Origin: Chitinophagaceae bacterium
Lineage (GTDB): Bacteria > Bacteroidota > Bacteroidia > Chitinophagales > Chitinophagaceae
DNA: 64,000 nt
NCBI GenBank assembly: GCA_019638595.1
Contig: JAHBTJ010000004.1
Location: 248,001 to 312,000, forward strand
Direction of reading: 5' to 3'
Position numbers and translations under genes: made by a program. Below the pieces are notes generated by a model, which worked only from the letters and a program-made list of their open reading frames with translations, did no database searches and was not told the origin of the DNA. Below are positions 35,803 through 44,911 of the stretch, one piece after another; position 1 is the stretch's first letter, and each line of letters begins with the position of its first letter.

Positions 35803-36648
35803 ATGAGCAAATATCCGGTAATAAAAAAGAGCATACTATTCGTAATAGTATTGTTGTATGGCTATACCGCCACAGCGCAAAAGCCCGCATCGGTTAACTA
35901 TAAGATCAACTGGAAAAAAGTACGCGCGCTGGTATATACTAAAAATGGAAAGGGGTATGTACATGAAAATATTACAGCCGCGTCAACCGCCCTTTTTCAA
36001 ATGGGCAAACAATATGGCTTTGCCGTAGATACATCTTCCAATCCCGGAATTTTTACAGAAGAAAACCTGAAAAAATATACACTCATTATTTTCAACAATA
36101 CCAATAACGAGGTTTTTGATACAGATAAGCAAAAAGTAGCTTTTATGCGCTATGTACAGGCCGGGGGCGGCTTTGTGGGGCTTCATTCCGCTACCGGCAC
36201 CGAAAGGCAGTGGCCCTGGTTCAAAAGGCTGATCGGCGCATCCTTCTTACGTCATGCCAAACATCAGCCGTTCAAAGAAATTATTATTGACGCCATGCAT
36301 CCCTCCACTTCTTTTCTGACCAAAACATGGGAAAGAGATGATGAATGTTATTTCTTTAAAGAGTATAACCCCGACATTCGCGTGCTGGTAGTGCATGACC
36401 TGGAAGCGCTGGATGATAAAGATAAACCTGCATATTATGGCGGCACGTCGTCACCATCCGTATGGTGTCATGAATTTGATGGCGGCAGGCAATGGTATAC
36501 ATCACTCGGACATGACAGTGCAACTTATGCAGAACCTGAATTTCAGCAACATATTATGGGAGGGATCATTTGGGTAGTTGGCCCTCAAAAAGCATTAGAC
36601 TATTCAAAAGCGAGGGCCCAAAGTCCGGATGATCCCCTGCCCTATTGA
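35803..36648 (+). CDS. ThuA-domain exported protein
   Basis: A 281-residue protein with an N-terminal signal peptide (about 1-25, ending TATAQ). The ThuA/trehalose-utilisation domain is a class I glutamine-amidotransferase-like fold: RALVYTKNGKGYVHENI, YVQAGGGFVGLHSATGTE, ESHP-like FEAMHPST region, and the C-terminal GGIIWVVG. ThuA proteins accompany oxidoreductive sugar catabolism (3-keto sugars) in several bacteria. No catalytic Cys typical of amidotransferases is evident at the elbow (GLHSATG), so classical glutaminase activity is unlikely. It is second gene in the locus, 21 bp after DUF6807 and 58 bp before the first Gfo/Idh gene. Confidence 0.87.
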   Translation: MSKYPVIKKSILFVIVLLYGYTATAQKPASVNYKINWKKVRALVYTKNGKGYVHENITAASTALFQMGKQYGFAVDTSSNPGIFTEENLKKYTLIIFNNTNNEVFDTDKQKVAFMRYVQAGGGFVGLHSATGTERQWPWFKRLIGASFLRHAKHQPFKEIIIDAMHPSTSFLTKTWERDDECYFFKEYNPDIRVLVVHDLEALDDKDKPAYYGGTSSPSVWCHEFDGGRQWYTSLGHDSATYAEPEFQQHIMGGIIWVVGPQKALDYSKARAQSPDDPLPY

Positions 36649-36706
36649 TTTTTTATAACTGATTAAAAAAATAATTGAATCATCAACCTGCTAAACAAAA
36701 AAGGCG

Positions 36707-38134
36707 ATGGCAAAAAATAAAATAAAATCTACACGCAGAAGCTTTATATCAAATACAATTAAAGGCACAGCAGGTGTTGCTATGCTTGCCGGGGTGCCCA
36801 CTATTGTTCCCGCTACCGTTTTTGGGAAATACGCTCCCAGCAACCGGATTAATGTAGGTGCTATTGGCGCGGGCAGAATTGCGCGCGATTGGGACATTCC
36901 CGGGGTAATGAAACAGGAAGCAGCGAGAGTACTGGCCGTGTGCGACCTGGACAGCAACCGGGTTCAGCACGGTAAAAAGCTGGTAGATGATTTTTATATT
37001 AAAAAAGGACAGGCAGGATACAGCAGCACCAAAACTTTTGAGCATTACGAAGAATTACTTGCGGATAAAGATATTGATGCCGTAATTATAGCAACGCCCG
37101 ATCACTGGCATGTATTACCGGCAATACACGCGTTAAGATCAGGAAAGCACATATACATGGAGAAGCCGGCTTCGCTTTGCATTAAGGAAGGCAGGATTTT
37201 AAGCGATGAAGTACAGAAGGCCGGACGGGTATTACAGATCGGCAGCCAGCAACGATCCATGCCGCAATTCAAAAAAGCGTGTGAGCTTGTACGTAACGGG
37301 CGTATCGGGAAGCTGCATACCATATATGTAGGCTTGCCTATAGACAAGCCGGAAGAAAGCACCGTGGAAAAAGAAATACCTGTACCGGCCAATCTCAATT
37401 TTGAAAAATGGCTGGGTGCAACTCCTTATGTACCCTACACTGAAAAGCTGGTACATCCGCAGAAAGATTTTTCACGTCCGGGCTGGTTGCGTTGCGAACA
37501 GTTTGGCGCCGGGATGATCACAGGTTGGGGATCGCACCATTTTGATATTGCCAACTGGGGAATGGGAACAGAAAACACCGGTCCGGTAGAGATTTCCGGA
37601 ACAGCGGATTGGCCGGCTAAAGAAGCGTTGTGGGATGTGCATGGAAATTTTAAAACAGAAACCGTTTTTGCCAACGGGGTAAAAGTGCTGGCAAGCAATG
37701 AATATCCCAACGGGGTAAAGTTTGTAGGTTCTGATGGATGGATATTTGTAACCAGGGGTAACTATTCTGTGACCGCAAGCGACCCAATCAAAAAAGGAGA
37801 GAATAACAAAGCGCTGGATGCCAGTAACCCGAAAATTCTTACTTCAGTGATCGGCGAAAATGAAATTCATTTAACAGACAGCAAGGATCATCATGCCAAC
37901 TGGATCAACAGCATATTAACAGGGCAGGAAAACATTGCACCTATAGAAGCCGGGCACAGGGCTTGTTCCATTTGCCTGCTGAACAATATTGCCATGAAGC
38001 TCAACAGGAAGCTATACTGGGATCCGGTGCTGGAGAAATTTAAAAACGATGACGAAGCCAATTTTATGTTACGCCGGTCTGAAAGATGGCCTTACCAGAT
38101 TGAAAAAGGCTTTAATATTAAGACAACGGTATGA
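36707..38134 (+). CDS. Gfo/Idh/MocA oxidoreductase with Tat-type signal
   Basis: A 475-residue NAD(P)-dependent oxidoreductase of the Gfo/Idh/MocA family. The N-terminus has a twin-arginine signal (STRRSFIS, hydrophobic stretch, cleavage near residue 35), so it is probably exported folded with its cofactor, as is glucose-fructose oxidoreductase. Rossmann motif: VGAIGAGRIARDW; catalytic EKPASLC (Lys); later TGWGSHHFDIANWG. Substrate is unknown. It is third in the locus and is followed 59 bp later by a second family member with a lipoprotein signal. A short low-complexity region (GAGATTTGAAA, twice) lies between them. Confidence 0.88.
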   Translation: MAKNKIKSTRRSFISNTIKGTAGVAMLAGVPTIVPATVFGKYAPSNRINVGAIGAGRIARDWDIPGVMKQEAARVLAVCDLDSNRVQHGKKLVDDFYIKKGQAGYSSTKTFEHYEELLADKDIDAVIIATPDHWHVLPAIHALRSGKHIYMEKPASLCIKEGRILSDEVQKAGRVLQIGSQQRSMPQFKKACELVRNGRIGKLHTIYVGLPIDKPEESTVEKEIPVPANLNFEKWLGATPYVPYTEKLVHPQKDFSRPGWLRCEQFGAGMITGWGSHHFDIANWGMGTENTGPVEISGTADWPAKEALWDVHGNFKTETVFANGVKVLASNEYPNGVKFVGSDGWIFVTRGNYSVTASDPIKKGENNKALDASNPKILTSVIGENEIHLTDSKDHHANWINSILTGQENIAPIEAGHRACSICLLNNIAMKLNRKLYWDPVLEKFKNDDEANFMLRRSERWPYQIEKGFNIKTTV

Positions 38135-38192
38135 GATTTATGATTTGTGATTTTGGAATTGAGATTTGAAATTATTTGAACAGGAAACATTT

Positions 38193-39587
38193 ATGAAACA
38201 TTTTACAGGGTTATTATTTTTTGCAATGTCATCGGCGATTTTGGGATGTCAGTCCCCCTCTGAAAAAGAAGCTGAAACAGTAAAAACAGACAGTAATATG
38301 GTCAGGCTCTTAACACTGGATCCGGGGCACTTTCACGCCGCACTGGTTCAAAAAACGAGCTATCCGGACATAGATACTACCGTACATGTATATGCGCCCG
38401 ATGGTACGGAAGTGGAATCTTATTTAAATCTTGTTAAACAATACAACGGCAGAACTGATGATCCAACACACTGGAATGAAGTAGTGTATAAGGGAACTGA
38501 TTTTGCAGAAAAGATGTTTGCAGAAAGAAAAGGAAATGTAGTGGTATTATCGGGAAACAACAGGCTTAAAACAGATTATATCAGCCAGTCGGTTGCCGCC
38601 GGTCTGAATGTGCTGGCAGATAAGCCGATGGCGATTGATACTGCTAATTTTGCTAAGCTGGTAACTGCTTTTGATGCTGCTGCTGCAAAAAAGGTACTGC
38701 TGTATGATATAATGACTGAACGCTCGGAAATTACAAATATGCTTCAAAAAGAATTAATGCATATGCCGGAATTGTTTGGAGACCAGCAAAAAGGAACAGA
38801 AAAAGATCCGGCAGTAATGATAGAAAGCATTCACTATTTTTCAAAAAGCGTTTCGGGCAGGCAACTCATTCGTCCCGACTGGTTTTTTGATCCCCGCCAG
38901 CAGGGCGATGCTATTGCTGATGTGGGCACTCACCTTGTGGACATAGTGCAATGGCAATGCTTCCCGGAGGAAGTGCTGGACTATGCAAAAGACATACGGA
39001 TCAACCGTTCAAGAATATGGCCTACACCGCTTACATTATCGCAGTTTTCCAGTGTAACGGGCAAAATGTCCTACCCCGATTTTTTAAAGCCTTATATCGT
39101 TAAGGATTCTATTTTAAACACGCATGCCAATGGCGAAATGAACTATACCCTCCGGGATATACATGTAAAAATAATTGCACGCTGGGACTATAAAGCAGCA
39201 GAAGGCGGAGATTCACACTACGCCGTGGTAAAGGGCTCAAAAGCCATACTTGAGATCAGGCAGACAAAAGCGGAAAACTTTAAGCCGGTTTTATACATTA
39301 AACCTGCCGGTTCAACCCCGCGGGCAGATTTTGAAGCTTCTGTTCAGCAGGCTATAGTTCAAATAAATAAAACATACCCGGGTGTTTCTGTTGAAAAAAA
39401 TAACAACGAGTGGAAAGTGATCGTGCCAGCCCGGTATGATGTAGGGCACGAAGCTCATTTTGGACAGGTAATGGAACGCTACCTGGATTATTTAAAGCAG
39501 GGGAAACTCCCGGCATGGGAGGTACCAGGCATGATAGCGAAGTATTATACAACAACTCAATCCCTGGCAAAAGCAATAAAGGAATAA
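38193..39587 (+). CDS. Gfo/Idh/MocA-family oxidoreductase lipoprotein
   Basis: A 464-residue member of the Gfo/Idh/MocA family anchored as a lipoprotein (lipobox ILGC, Cys19; ATG 38193 starts the signal, the frame extends nine codons up via a TTG). The dinucleotide-binding part is recognisable only loosely (RLLTLDPGHFHAALVQ, VVVLSGNNRLKTDYI), with ADKPMAID as the EKP-equivalent, so cofactor binding may be weakened. Further along: RPDWFFDPRQQGDAIADVGTH. It is the fourth gene; an uncommented 142-bp gap separates it from the SDR. Together with the upstream Tat-exported homologue it suggests periplasmic oxidation of a bound sugar. Confidence 0.83.
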   Translation: MKHFTGLLFFAMSSAILGCQSPSEKEAETVKTDSNMVRLLTLDPGHFHAALVQKTSYPDIDTTVHVYAPDGTEVESYLNLVKQYNGRTDDPTHWNEVVYKGTDFAEKMFAERKGNVVVLSGNNRLKTDYISQSVAAGLNVLADKPMAIDTANFAKLVTAFDAAAAKKVLLYDIMTERSEITNMLQKELMHMPELFGDQQKGTEKDPAVMIESIHYFSKSVSGRQLIRPDWFFDPRQQGDAIADVGTHLVDIVQWQCFPEEVLDYAKDIRINRSRIWPTPLTLSQFSSVTGKMSYPDFLKPYIVKDSILNTHANGEMNYTLRDIHVKIIARWDYKAAEGGDSHYAVVKGSKAILEIRQTKAENFKPVLYIKPAGSTPRADFEASVQQAIVQINKTYPGVSVEKNNNEWKVIVPARYDVGHEAHFGQVMERYLDYLKQGKLPAWEVPGMIAKYYTTTQSLAKAIKE

Positions 39588-39729
39588 TTCATAACCGGGA
39601 GCATGGCATAGTTCCTGGAGCAGCAGGAATGATAAGTCAGGCAATGAGCGGATCCGCAAAAAGCATGCTGGATAACATGACATTGTTATGCCTGAACAAG
39701 ATCAATCAACAGCAATATTTTAAACATAT

Positions 39730-40494
39730 ATGGCGTCAGGAAAACATTTTGATTTATCGGGGAAAAGAGCCGTTGTAACCGGCGGCAGCAAAGGATTAGG
39801 ACGGGCAATAACAGCAGGCTTCATTGAATATGGAGCCGAAGTGATCATTACCGGGAGAAACCAGGAAGACATCAGCAATACATGTAAAGAGCTGGGCAGC
39901 CAGTGCAAAGGCGTTGTTTTTGATTTAAAGAACATTGATGGCATCCCCGCATTTGTAGATCAAACGGAAGCAGCTTATGGAAAGGTAGATATTCTTGTAA
40001 ACAATGCCGGGATCCATTTAAAGAAAAATGCTGTGGATGTAAGCGATGAAGAATACAACGAAGTGATACTGGTTAACCAGCGGGCTGTGTTTTCGCTCAG
40101 TCGGGAGTGGGCAAAAAAAATGCTTGCCAGGAAAGCCGGCAGCATTCTCATGATCAGTTCAATGGCATCTCAGTACGGTATTCCGAAAGTAATTGCTTAT
40201 ACGGCCGCCAAGTCGGCGATAGAAGGTATGACACGCGCTTTGGCTGTTGAGCTTTCTCCCTATGGCATAAGGGTAAATTGTATAGCTCCCGGCTTTATAG
40301 AAACGGAAATGTCATCCAAAGCGCTCAATGGCGATCCTGAAAGAAAACAGAAAATACTATCCAGAACCCCTATGCAAAAACTGGGAGCTCCGGCTGATGT
40401 AGCAATGGCTGCATTGTACCTGTGTTCGCCTGCCGCGGCGTATGTAACAGGCATTGTGCTGCCGGTAGACGGCGGAAATTCAATAGGCTTTTAA
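39730..40494 (+). CDS. SDR-family oxidoreductase (gluconate 5-dehydrogenase-like)
   Basis: A 254-residue classical SDR with all key elements: TGGSKGLGRAI (cofactor glycine motif), NNAGIHL, SSMASQYGIP (catalytic Ser) and YTAAKSA (Tyr-x-x-x-Lys), and the C-terminal TGIVLPVDGGNS. It resembles gluconate/idonate/mannonate-type dehydrogenases of sugar-acid loci, so it may interconvert a keto-sugar acid with D-mannonate, feeding UxuA; that is an inference from its neighbour. It is cytoplasmic, unlike the preceding exported genes. A terminator lies before uxuA, so uxuA may have its own promoter too. Confidence 0.88.
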   Translation: MASGKHFDLSGKRAVVTGGSKGLGRAITAGFIEYGAEVIITGRNQEDISNTCKELGSQCKGVVFDLKNIDGIPAFVDQTEAAYGKVDILVNNAGIHLKKNAVDVSDEEYNEVILVNQRAVFSLSREWAKKMLARKAGSILMISSMASQYGIPKVIAYTAAKSAIEGMTRALAVELSPYGIRVNCIAPGFIETEMSSKALNGDPERKQKILSRTPMQKLGAPADVAMAALYLCSPAAAYVTGIVLPVDGGNSIGF

Positions 40495-40652
40495 ACAATA
40501 AGAATAGAAGGCGCTTAGCAATTACGTCCTTCGCAGCGTTTCTACCCCAGGCCAAACGCGTTGGCAGAACGCTGCGGCAGGTGGAGAAACAAGGAAATCC
40601 ATTGGTATGGTGCTGCCAATACCCGCCAGGATGGATCATCTTCCGGCGACAA

Positions 40653-40691
40653 GCCCAAAGTAAAATATTGGATTTTGCTTTGGGCTTTTTT
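40653..40691 (+). terminator. Intrinsic terminator after the SDR gene
   Basis: A 14-bp stem (40653-40666 with 40672-40685, one G-T wobble) and a 5-nt loop, followed by six Ts (40686-40691). It lies 158 bp past the SDR stop and directly in front of uxuA. The sequence between the SDR stop and this hairpin (40495-40652) has no plausible gene. Confidence 0.75.
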
Positions 40692-40725
40692 AGTATACTT
40701 GCAACTTAACTTTTACGCATCAACT

Positions 40726-41907
40726 ATGTATATTAAACAATTACAGCAAACATGGCGGTGGTTTGGCCCCAATGACCCGGTTAGTTTGCAGGACGTACAG
40801 CAGGCCGGCGCACAGGGAATAGTTACAGCATTGCACCATATTCCTCACGGGGAAGTATGGACGAAAGAAGAGATTGATAAAAGAGTACAGGAACTGAAAG
40901 CAGGAGGCTTTGAATGGAGCGTGGTAGAAAGCCTGACTGTTCATGAAGACATAAAAACACGCAGTGGCAACTACAAGGGATATATTGAAAAATACAGGGA
41001 GTCGCTTAAAAACCTGGCTTCTTTCGGCATAAGGGTGGTTACCTACAATTTTATGCCGGTAAACGACTGGACCCGCACAGATATTAACTATACCGTGAGG
41101 GATGGATCGAAAGCCCTGTATTTTAACTGGACGGATATGGCGGTGTTTGATATTCATATCCTGGAAAGACAGCATGCCGAAAAGGATTATACCGGGGCTG
41201 TGATCGAAAGGGCCAAAGCAAAATTTATACAGATGTCGGACAGGCAGAAGCAGGAACTGGTAGATACAGTGTTGTTCGGCATACCGGGTGAGGAAAGGCG
41301 CACTACCGAAGGCATGCGGAAAGAGCTGGAAAAATATAAAGACATTGACCGGGCGGCTTTGAAATCGAACCTCGCCTACTTTCTGCAGGAAGTTACTCCT
41401 GTAGCGAGCGAATATGGCATACGCATGGCCATTCACCCCGATGATCCTCCTTTTGATATACTGGGGCTGCCGAGGATCGTGTGCAACCGCCAGGATCTTC
41501 TTGATATTATTTCCTGTTCAAACGAAACATCAAACGGGCTTTGCTTTTGTACCGGTTCGCTGGGCGCTAATCCCGCCAACAACCTTCCCGAGATGATTGA
41601 CGAAGTAAATACCAGGATACATTTTGCTCATTTGCGCAATACGGTAAGGGATGCGGAAGGGAATTTTTACGAGGGCGATCACCTGGAAGGCAATGTAGAC
41701 ATGTATAAAGTGATGACATCTTTGCTGAATGTGCAGCAGCTTGTAACGCACGAAATTCCTTTCCGGCCGGACCATGGTCACCAGATGCTGGACGACCTGA
41801 ATAAAACAACCAATCCCGGGTATTCCGCCATCGGGCGTTTAAGAGGACTGGCTGAGTTACGGGGATTAGAGCTGGGAATTGTACGCGGAATGCAGGAAAA
41901 TAAGTGA
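40726..41907 (+). CDS. uxuA: Mannonate dehydratase
   Basis: A 393-residue enzyme converting D-mannonate to 2-keto-3-deoxygluconate in hexuronate catabolism. The family start MYIKQLQQTWRWFGPNDPVS, then GAQGIVTALHHIPHGEVW, NFMPVNDWTRTD, AIHPDDPPFDILGLPRIV, the metal-binding HFAHLRN (here IHFAHLRN), and HEIPFRPDHGHQMLDD. Length equals UxuA elsewhere. ATG 40726 is used; the frame continues to 40561 but through the terminator hairpin, so the extension is not translated. It follows SDR behind a terminator and a TATACTTG -7-like box near 40704-40711, and so can be expressed separately from the upstream operon. Confidence 0.93.
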   Translation: MYIKQLQQTWRWFGPNDPVSLQDVQQAGAQGIVTALHHIPHGEVWTKEEIDKRVQELKAGGFEWSVVESLTVHEDIKTRSGNYKGYIEKYRESLKNLASFGIRVVTYNFMPVNDWTRTDINYTVRDGSKALYFNWTDMAVFDIHILERQHAEKDYTGAVIERAKAKFIQMSDRQKQELVDTVLFGIPGEERRTTEGMRKELEKYKDIDRAALKSNLAYFLQEVTPVASEYGIRMAIHPDDPPFDILGLPRIVCNRQDLLDIISCSNETSNGLCFCTGSLGANPANNLPEMIDEVNTRIHFAHLRNTVRDAEGNFYEGDHLEGNVDMYKVMTSLLNVQQLVTHEIPFRPDHGHQMLDDLNKTTNPGYSAIGRLRGLAELRGLELGIVRGMQENK

Positions 41908-41950
41908 TAACCCCTATAAATTGTTCACCACCAGGCAGTTTAACTGGAAA

Positions 41951-41970
41951 AATACCCGGTTTCGGGTATT
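41951..41970. repeat. Perfect 8-bp hairpin downstream of uxuA
   Basis: AATACCCG (41951-41958) with CGGGTATT (41963-41970) and a GTTT loop. On the minus strand a TTTTTCC run follows, but no leftward gene ends here; on the plus strand no T-run follows. It may stabilise the uxuA mRNA 3' end. Confidence 0.5.
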
Positions 41971-42104
41971 GACATTCATCAATGCTTTTATTAAATTTAA
42001 ACAATTAAAATCAGCGCATTTACAGCGCGTTTTTACATGTTTAGCCCATTACTCACACCTGAAGAAAATAGTAAGGTTATGGGTTAGTGTCAATCAACTT
42101 CAAG

Positions 42105-42142
42105 CACAACCTTCCATTAAAACCGGAAGGTTGTGACTTTTT
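42105..42142 (+). terminator. Intrinsic terminator of the uxuA transcript
   Basis: An 11-bp stem (42105-42115 with 42125-42135) and 9-nt loop, followed by ACTTTTT. It is 198 bp past the uxuA stop. The 349-bp gap 41908-42256 holds this, the small hairpin at 41951 and an AT-rich stretch before bshC, but no recognisable gene. Confidence 0.75.
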
Positions 42143-42256
42143 AAGCCCCGCCCGCTGCATTGTTGCTGCAGCCATTTTTAGCTTCTTAATGAAAATGTAA
42201 AATAGCAACGCTATAAAATGAAATGCCTAATTTGCTGCATATTTTGATGAAATGAT

Positions 42257-43852
42257 ATGAACTATACTGCTCAGTGGATCACATACGAAAGTACCGGCGC
42301 TTTTTCACAACTGGCCATAGATTACGTTCAGAAAAATTCCTCATTAAAGTCTTTTTACGCGTATACGCCTGATATAAAAGGAATAGAAGCGGCTTTGCAC
42401 AACCGTCAGTCATTCACAACCAACCGTGCGCTGCTTACCGCTACGCTGCAAAAACAGTACGAAGGATTGCAACTACCGGAAGCCGTTAACAATAATATAC
42501 TAAAGCTGGCTTCAGAAAATACTTTTACGGTTTGCACCGCGCATCAACCCAATATTTTTACGGGCTATTTATACTTTGCCTATAAGATACTGCACACCAT
42601 AAAGCTGGCCGGGGCGTTAAAGCAATCTTTTCCCGGGTATGATTTTGTTCCTGTATATTATATGGGTAGCGAAGACAATGACCTCGAAGAGCTGAACCAT
42701 GTTTACCTTGACGGTGATACACTGGTGTGGCAAACCGCCCAAACCGGTGCGGTGGGCAGAATGAAGCCGGATGGCATAATGCCGCTCATAGAAAGGATCG
42801 GCGGGCAACTGGGCGTTTTTGAATTTGGAGCTGAGCTTACAGCTATGCTTAAAGCCTGCTATGGTAAAAGCGCTACCATACAGGAAGCTACTTTAAAGTT
42901 TGTGCATGAGTTGTTTGGCCAATATGGGCTGCTGGTATTAATACCGGATAGCACGGATCTGAAACGGGAGATGATCCGTGTTTTTGAAGATGATATGTTC
43001 AATCATACCGCTTCAGCCATTGTTACACAAACCGCCGCCACCCTGGCAGAGAAGCATCATGTACAGGTCAATCCGCGCGAGATCAACCTATTTTATATGA
43101 AAGACGGGATCAGGGAAAGGATTATAAAAGAAGCCGACACCTTCATTATTAACAATACCGGTATCACATTTTCAGCGGATGCTATAAAGAAAGAGTTGTA
43201 CGAACATCCTGAAAGGTTCAGTCCGAATGTTGTATTGCGCGGTCTGTACCAGGAAACCCTGCTGCCCAACCTTGCCTTTATTGGCGGAGGCTCGGAGATA
43301 GCCTACTGGCTGGAACTGAAAAAAATGTTTGAGCATTACGGTGTTCCTTACCCTGTTTTGCTGTTACGCAACTCCTTTTTAATGATAGATGAAAAAACGG
43401 CACAACTCCGGGATAAGCTGGAAATTTCTGCAGAAGGTCTTTTTAAAGATGAGTCGGCAATATTGAATGAGATCGTTAAAACAAAAAGCAGGCACCAGCT
43501 TTCCCTTTCGGGTGAAATAACAAAGATGGACAATCTTTACGCCCAAATAAAATCAGTTGCAGGCGCTGTGGATGTAACACTGGAAAACCATGTAAAAGCA
43601 TTGCAGGCAAGAGCTTCCGGGGCAATTGCCAAACTGGAGAAGAAAATAATAAAGGCTGAAAAAAAGAAGTTTGAAATACAGAAAAATCAGCTCCACAAAT
43701 TGAAAGCTTCGCTTTTTCCCAAAGGCAGCTTGCAGGAAAGAATAGAAAATATACTCCCCTATTACGCCAGGTATGGGAAAGACTTTATTAAAATGTTGCA
43801 TGACCATTCACCTGCCCTGGGAGGGGACTTCGGGGTATTTACAGAAAAATAG
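42257..43852 (+). CDS. bshC: Bacillithiol biosynthesis cysteine-adding enzyme BshC
   Basis: A 531-residue enzyme that joins cysteine to glucosaminyl-malate, the last step of bacillithiol synthesis. Rossmann-like nucleotidyltransferase region: FTVCTAHQPNIFTGYLYFAY, VPVYYMGSEDNDLEELNH, then LPNLAFIGGGSEIAYWLEL and PYPVLLLRNSF. A coiled-coil of basic helices lies at about 440-500 (KALQARASGAIAKLEKK). Length matches the family. The companion bshA and bshB are not in this window; the PIG-L proteins here are not BshB candidates. TAATTTGC at 42228-42235 is a possible -7 box. Confidence 0.93.
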   Translation: MNYTAQWITYESTGAFSQLAIDYVQKNSSLKSFYAYTPDIKGIEAALHNRQSFTTNRALLTATLQKQYEGLQLPEAVNNNILKLASENTFTVCTAHQPNIFTGYLYFAYKILHTIKLAGALKQSFPGYDFVPVYYMGSEDNDLEELNHVYLDGDTLVWQTAQTGAVGRMKPDGIMPLIERIGGQLGVFEFGAELTAMLKACYGKSATIQEATLKFVHELFGQYGLLVLIPDSTDLKREMIRVFEDDMFNHTASAIVTQTAATLAEKHHVQVNPREINLFYMKDGIRERIIKEADTFIINNTGITFSADAIKKELYEHPERFSPNVVLRGLYQETLLPNLAFIGGGSEIAYWLELKKMFEHYGVPYPVLLLRNSFLMIDEKTAQLRDKLEISAEGLFKDESAILNEIVKTKSRHQLSLSGEITKMDNLYAQIKSVAGAVDVTLENHVKALQARASGAIAKLEKKIIKAEKKKFEIQKNQLHKLKASLFPKGSLQERIENILPYYARYGKDFIKMLHDHSPALGGDFGVFTEK

Positions 43853-44129
43853 AACACTTACCTTGTAGTTATTATTGCATCCGCCGCACCACTCCGGCTG
43901 GGGCTGACCAAATCCCGCTGTGTAAAGGGTCTTGGCTTCACACGTAAACAATGTAGCCTGTGGCTACGGCAGTAATCGCCGGAGGTGATAGTACAGTAAT
44001 GTGAACCGAAAACGCTTCGCAAAGCAAAAGCTGCCGAATTACTTAATAAAAAGAACAGGAACAATTAATTCCAACTATTTGTTTGATTTTAATACTGCTG
44101 TTACATGTAAATTGCAGTAAACAACAGTA
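43853..44129. other. 277-bp intergenic region without a recognised gene
   Basis: Between bshC and an SDR gene. It contains a tight hairpin (GTAGCC, TGT, GGCTAC near 43950-43964) and a more GC-rich stretch (43880-44040) unlike the adjoining intergenic DNA. An antisense 68-codon frame here shows no familiar feature. It could be the remains of a gene or an unidentified RNA; nothing decides between them. Confidence 0.3.
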
Positions 44130-44876
44130 ATGAATAAGCCCTGGAATGAACAAACAGGTATTGTTACCGGAGCCGCATCGGGCATAGGACAAAGAATAGC
44201 TGAACAGCTTGCTCAACGGGGCGTTCACCTCGCCTTGTTCGACAGGAATTATGAGCAGCTCCTGTCCGTAGCCGGACAACTGCCTGGTAAGCATGAACTT
44301 TTCGCAATAGATATCTGCAATGAAGAAAAAGTATCAGAAGCTGTTATACAGGCCGCAAAGCGTAATGGTTGCATTGATATACTGGTGAACTGCGCCGGCA
44401 TAACGGGTAAAACCAGTATAAAGAGTCACGAAACAGATACTACCGATGTAAAGGCCGTTTTTGATATTAATTTCATGGGCAGTTATTTTACTTCCAAGCA
44501 TGTGCTGCCGTGGATGATAAAAAATAATTACGGCCGTATACTTCATATTGCTTCCATTGCGGGTAAGGAAGGCAATGCAGGCATGCTGGCTTATTCCGCA
44601 TCCAAGGCAGCGGTTATAGGGATGACCAAAGTGCAGGGAAAAGAATATGGAGGCTACAATATTACCGTGAATGCGCTTGCACCGGCAGTGATACGTACCG
44701 CGATGGTGGATGCCATGCCCGATGCACAGGTAAAATACATGACCGATAAAATACCGATGCAACGTTGTGGCACACTGCAGGAAGCGGCGGACATGGCTTG
44801 TTTTATTATTTCGCCCGAAAACAGCTTCAGTACCGGGTTTACTTTTGATTTGTCGGGAGGGAGAGCAACCTACTGA
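44130..44876 (+). CDS. SDR-family oxidoreductase (FabG-like)
   Basis: A 248-residue classical SDR with intact TGAASGIGQRI, NCAGITG, catalytic Ser in ASIAGKEGNAG and YSASKAA (Tyr-x-x-x-Lys). The closing region GFTFDLSGGRATY is normal. It is probably NAD(P)-dependent; the substrate cannot be read from sequence. A 3-hydroxyacyl-CoA dehydrogenase-like gene starts 35 bp later and an M19 dipeptidase after that, so it likely works with them on one compound. It may serve as a 3-hydroxyacid/alcohol dehydrogenase of a specialised catabolic route. Confidence 0.88.
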   Translation: MNKPWNEQTGIVTGAASGIGQRIAEQLAQRGVHLALFDRNYEQLLSVAGQLPGKHELFAIDICNEEKVSEAVIQAAKRNGCIDILVNCAGITGKTSIKSHETDTTDVKAVFDINFMGSYFTSKHVLPWMIKNNYGRILHIASIAGKEGNAGMLAYSASKAAVIGMTKVQGKEYGGYNITVNALAPAVIRTAMVDAMPDAQVKYMTDKIPMQRCGTLQEAADMACFIISPENSFSTGFTFDLSGGRATY

Positions 44877-44911
44877 ATATACCCTGTTCAGCATATGTCA
44901 AATAAACTATC

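Noticed and set aside
40561..40725. N-terminal extension of uxuA to 40561
   Set aside because: It would run through an intrinsic terminator hairpin, and the UxuA family starts at MYIKQ (40726).
40741..41436. 231-codon minus-strand frame across uxuA
   Set aside because: Antisense to a well-conserved enzyme; no start context, no recognisable domain.
43858..44064. 68-codon minus-strand frame between bshC and the SDR
   Set aside because: No motif, no start context or partner gene; left as an unexplained intergenic region.
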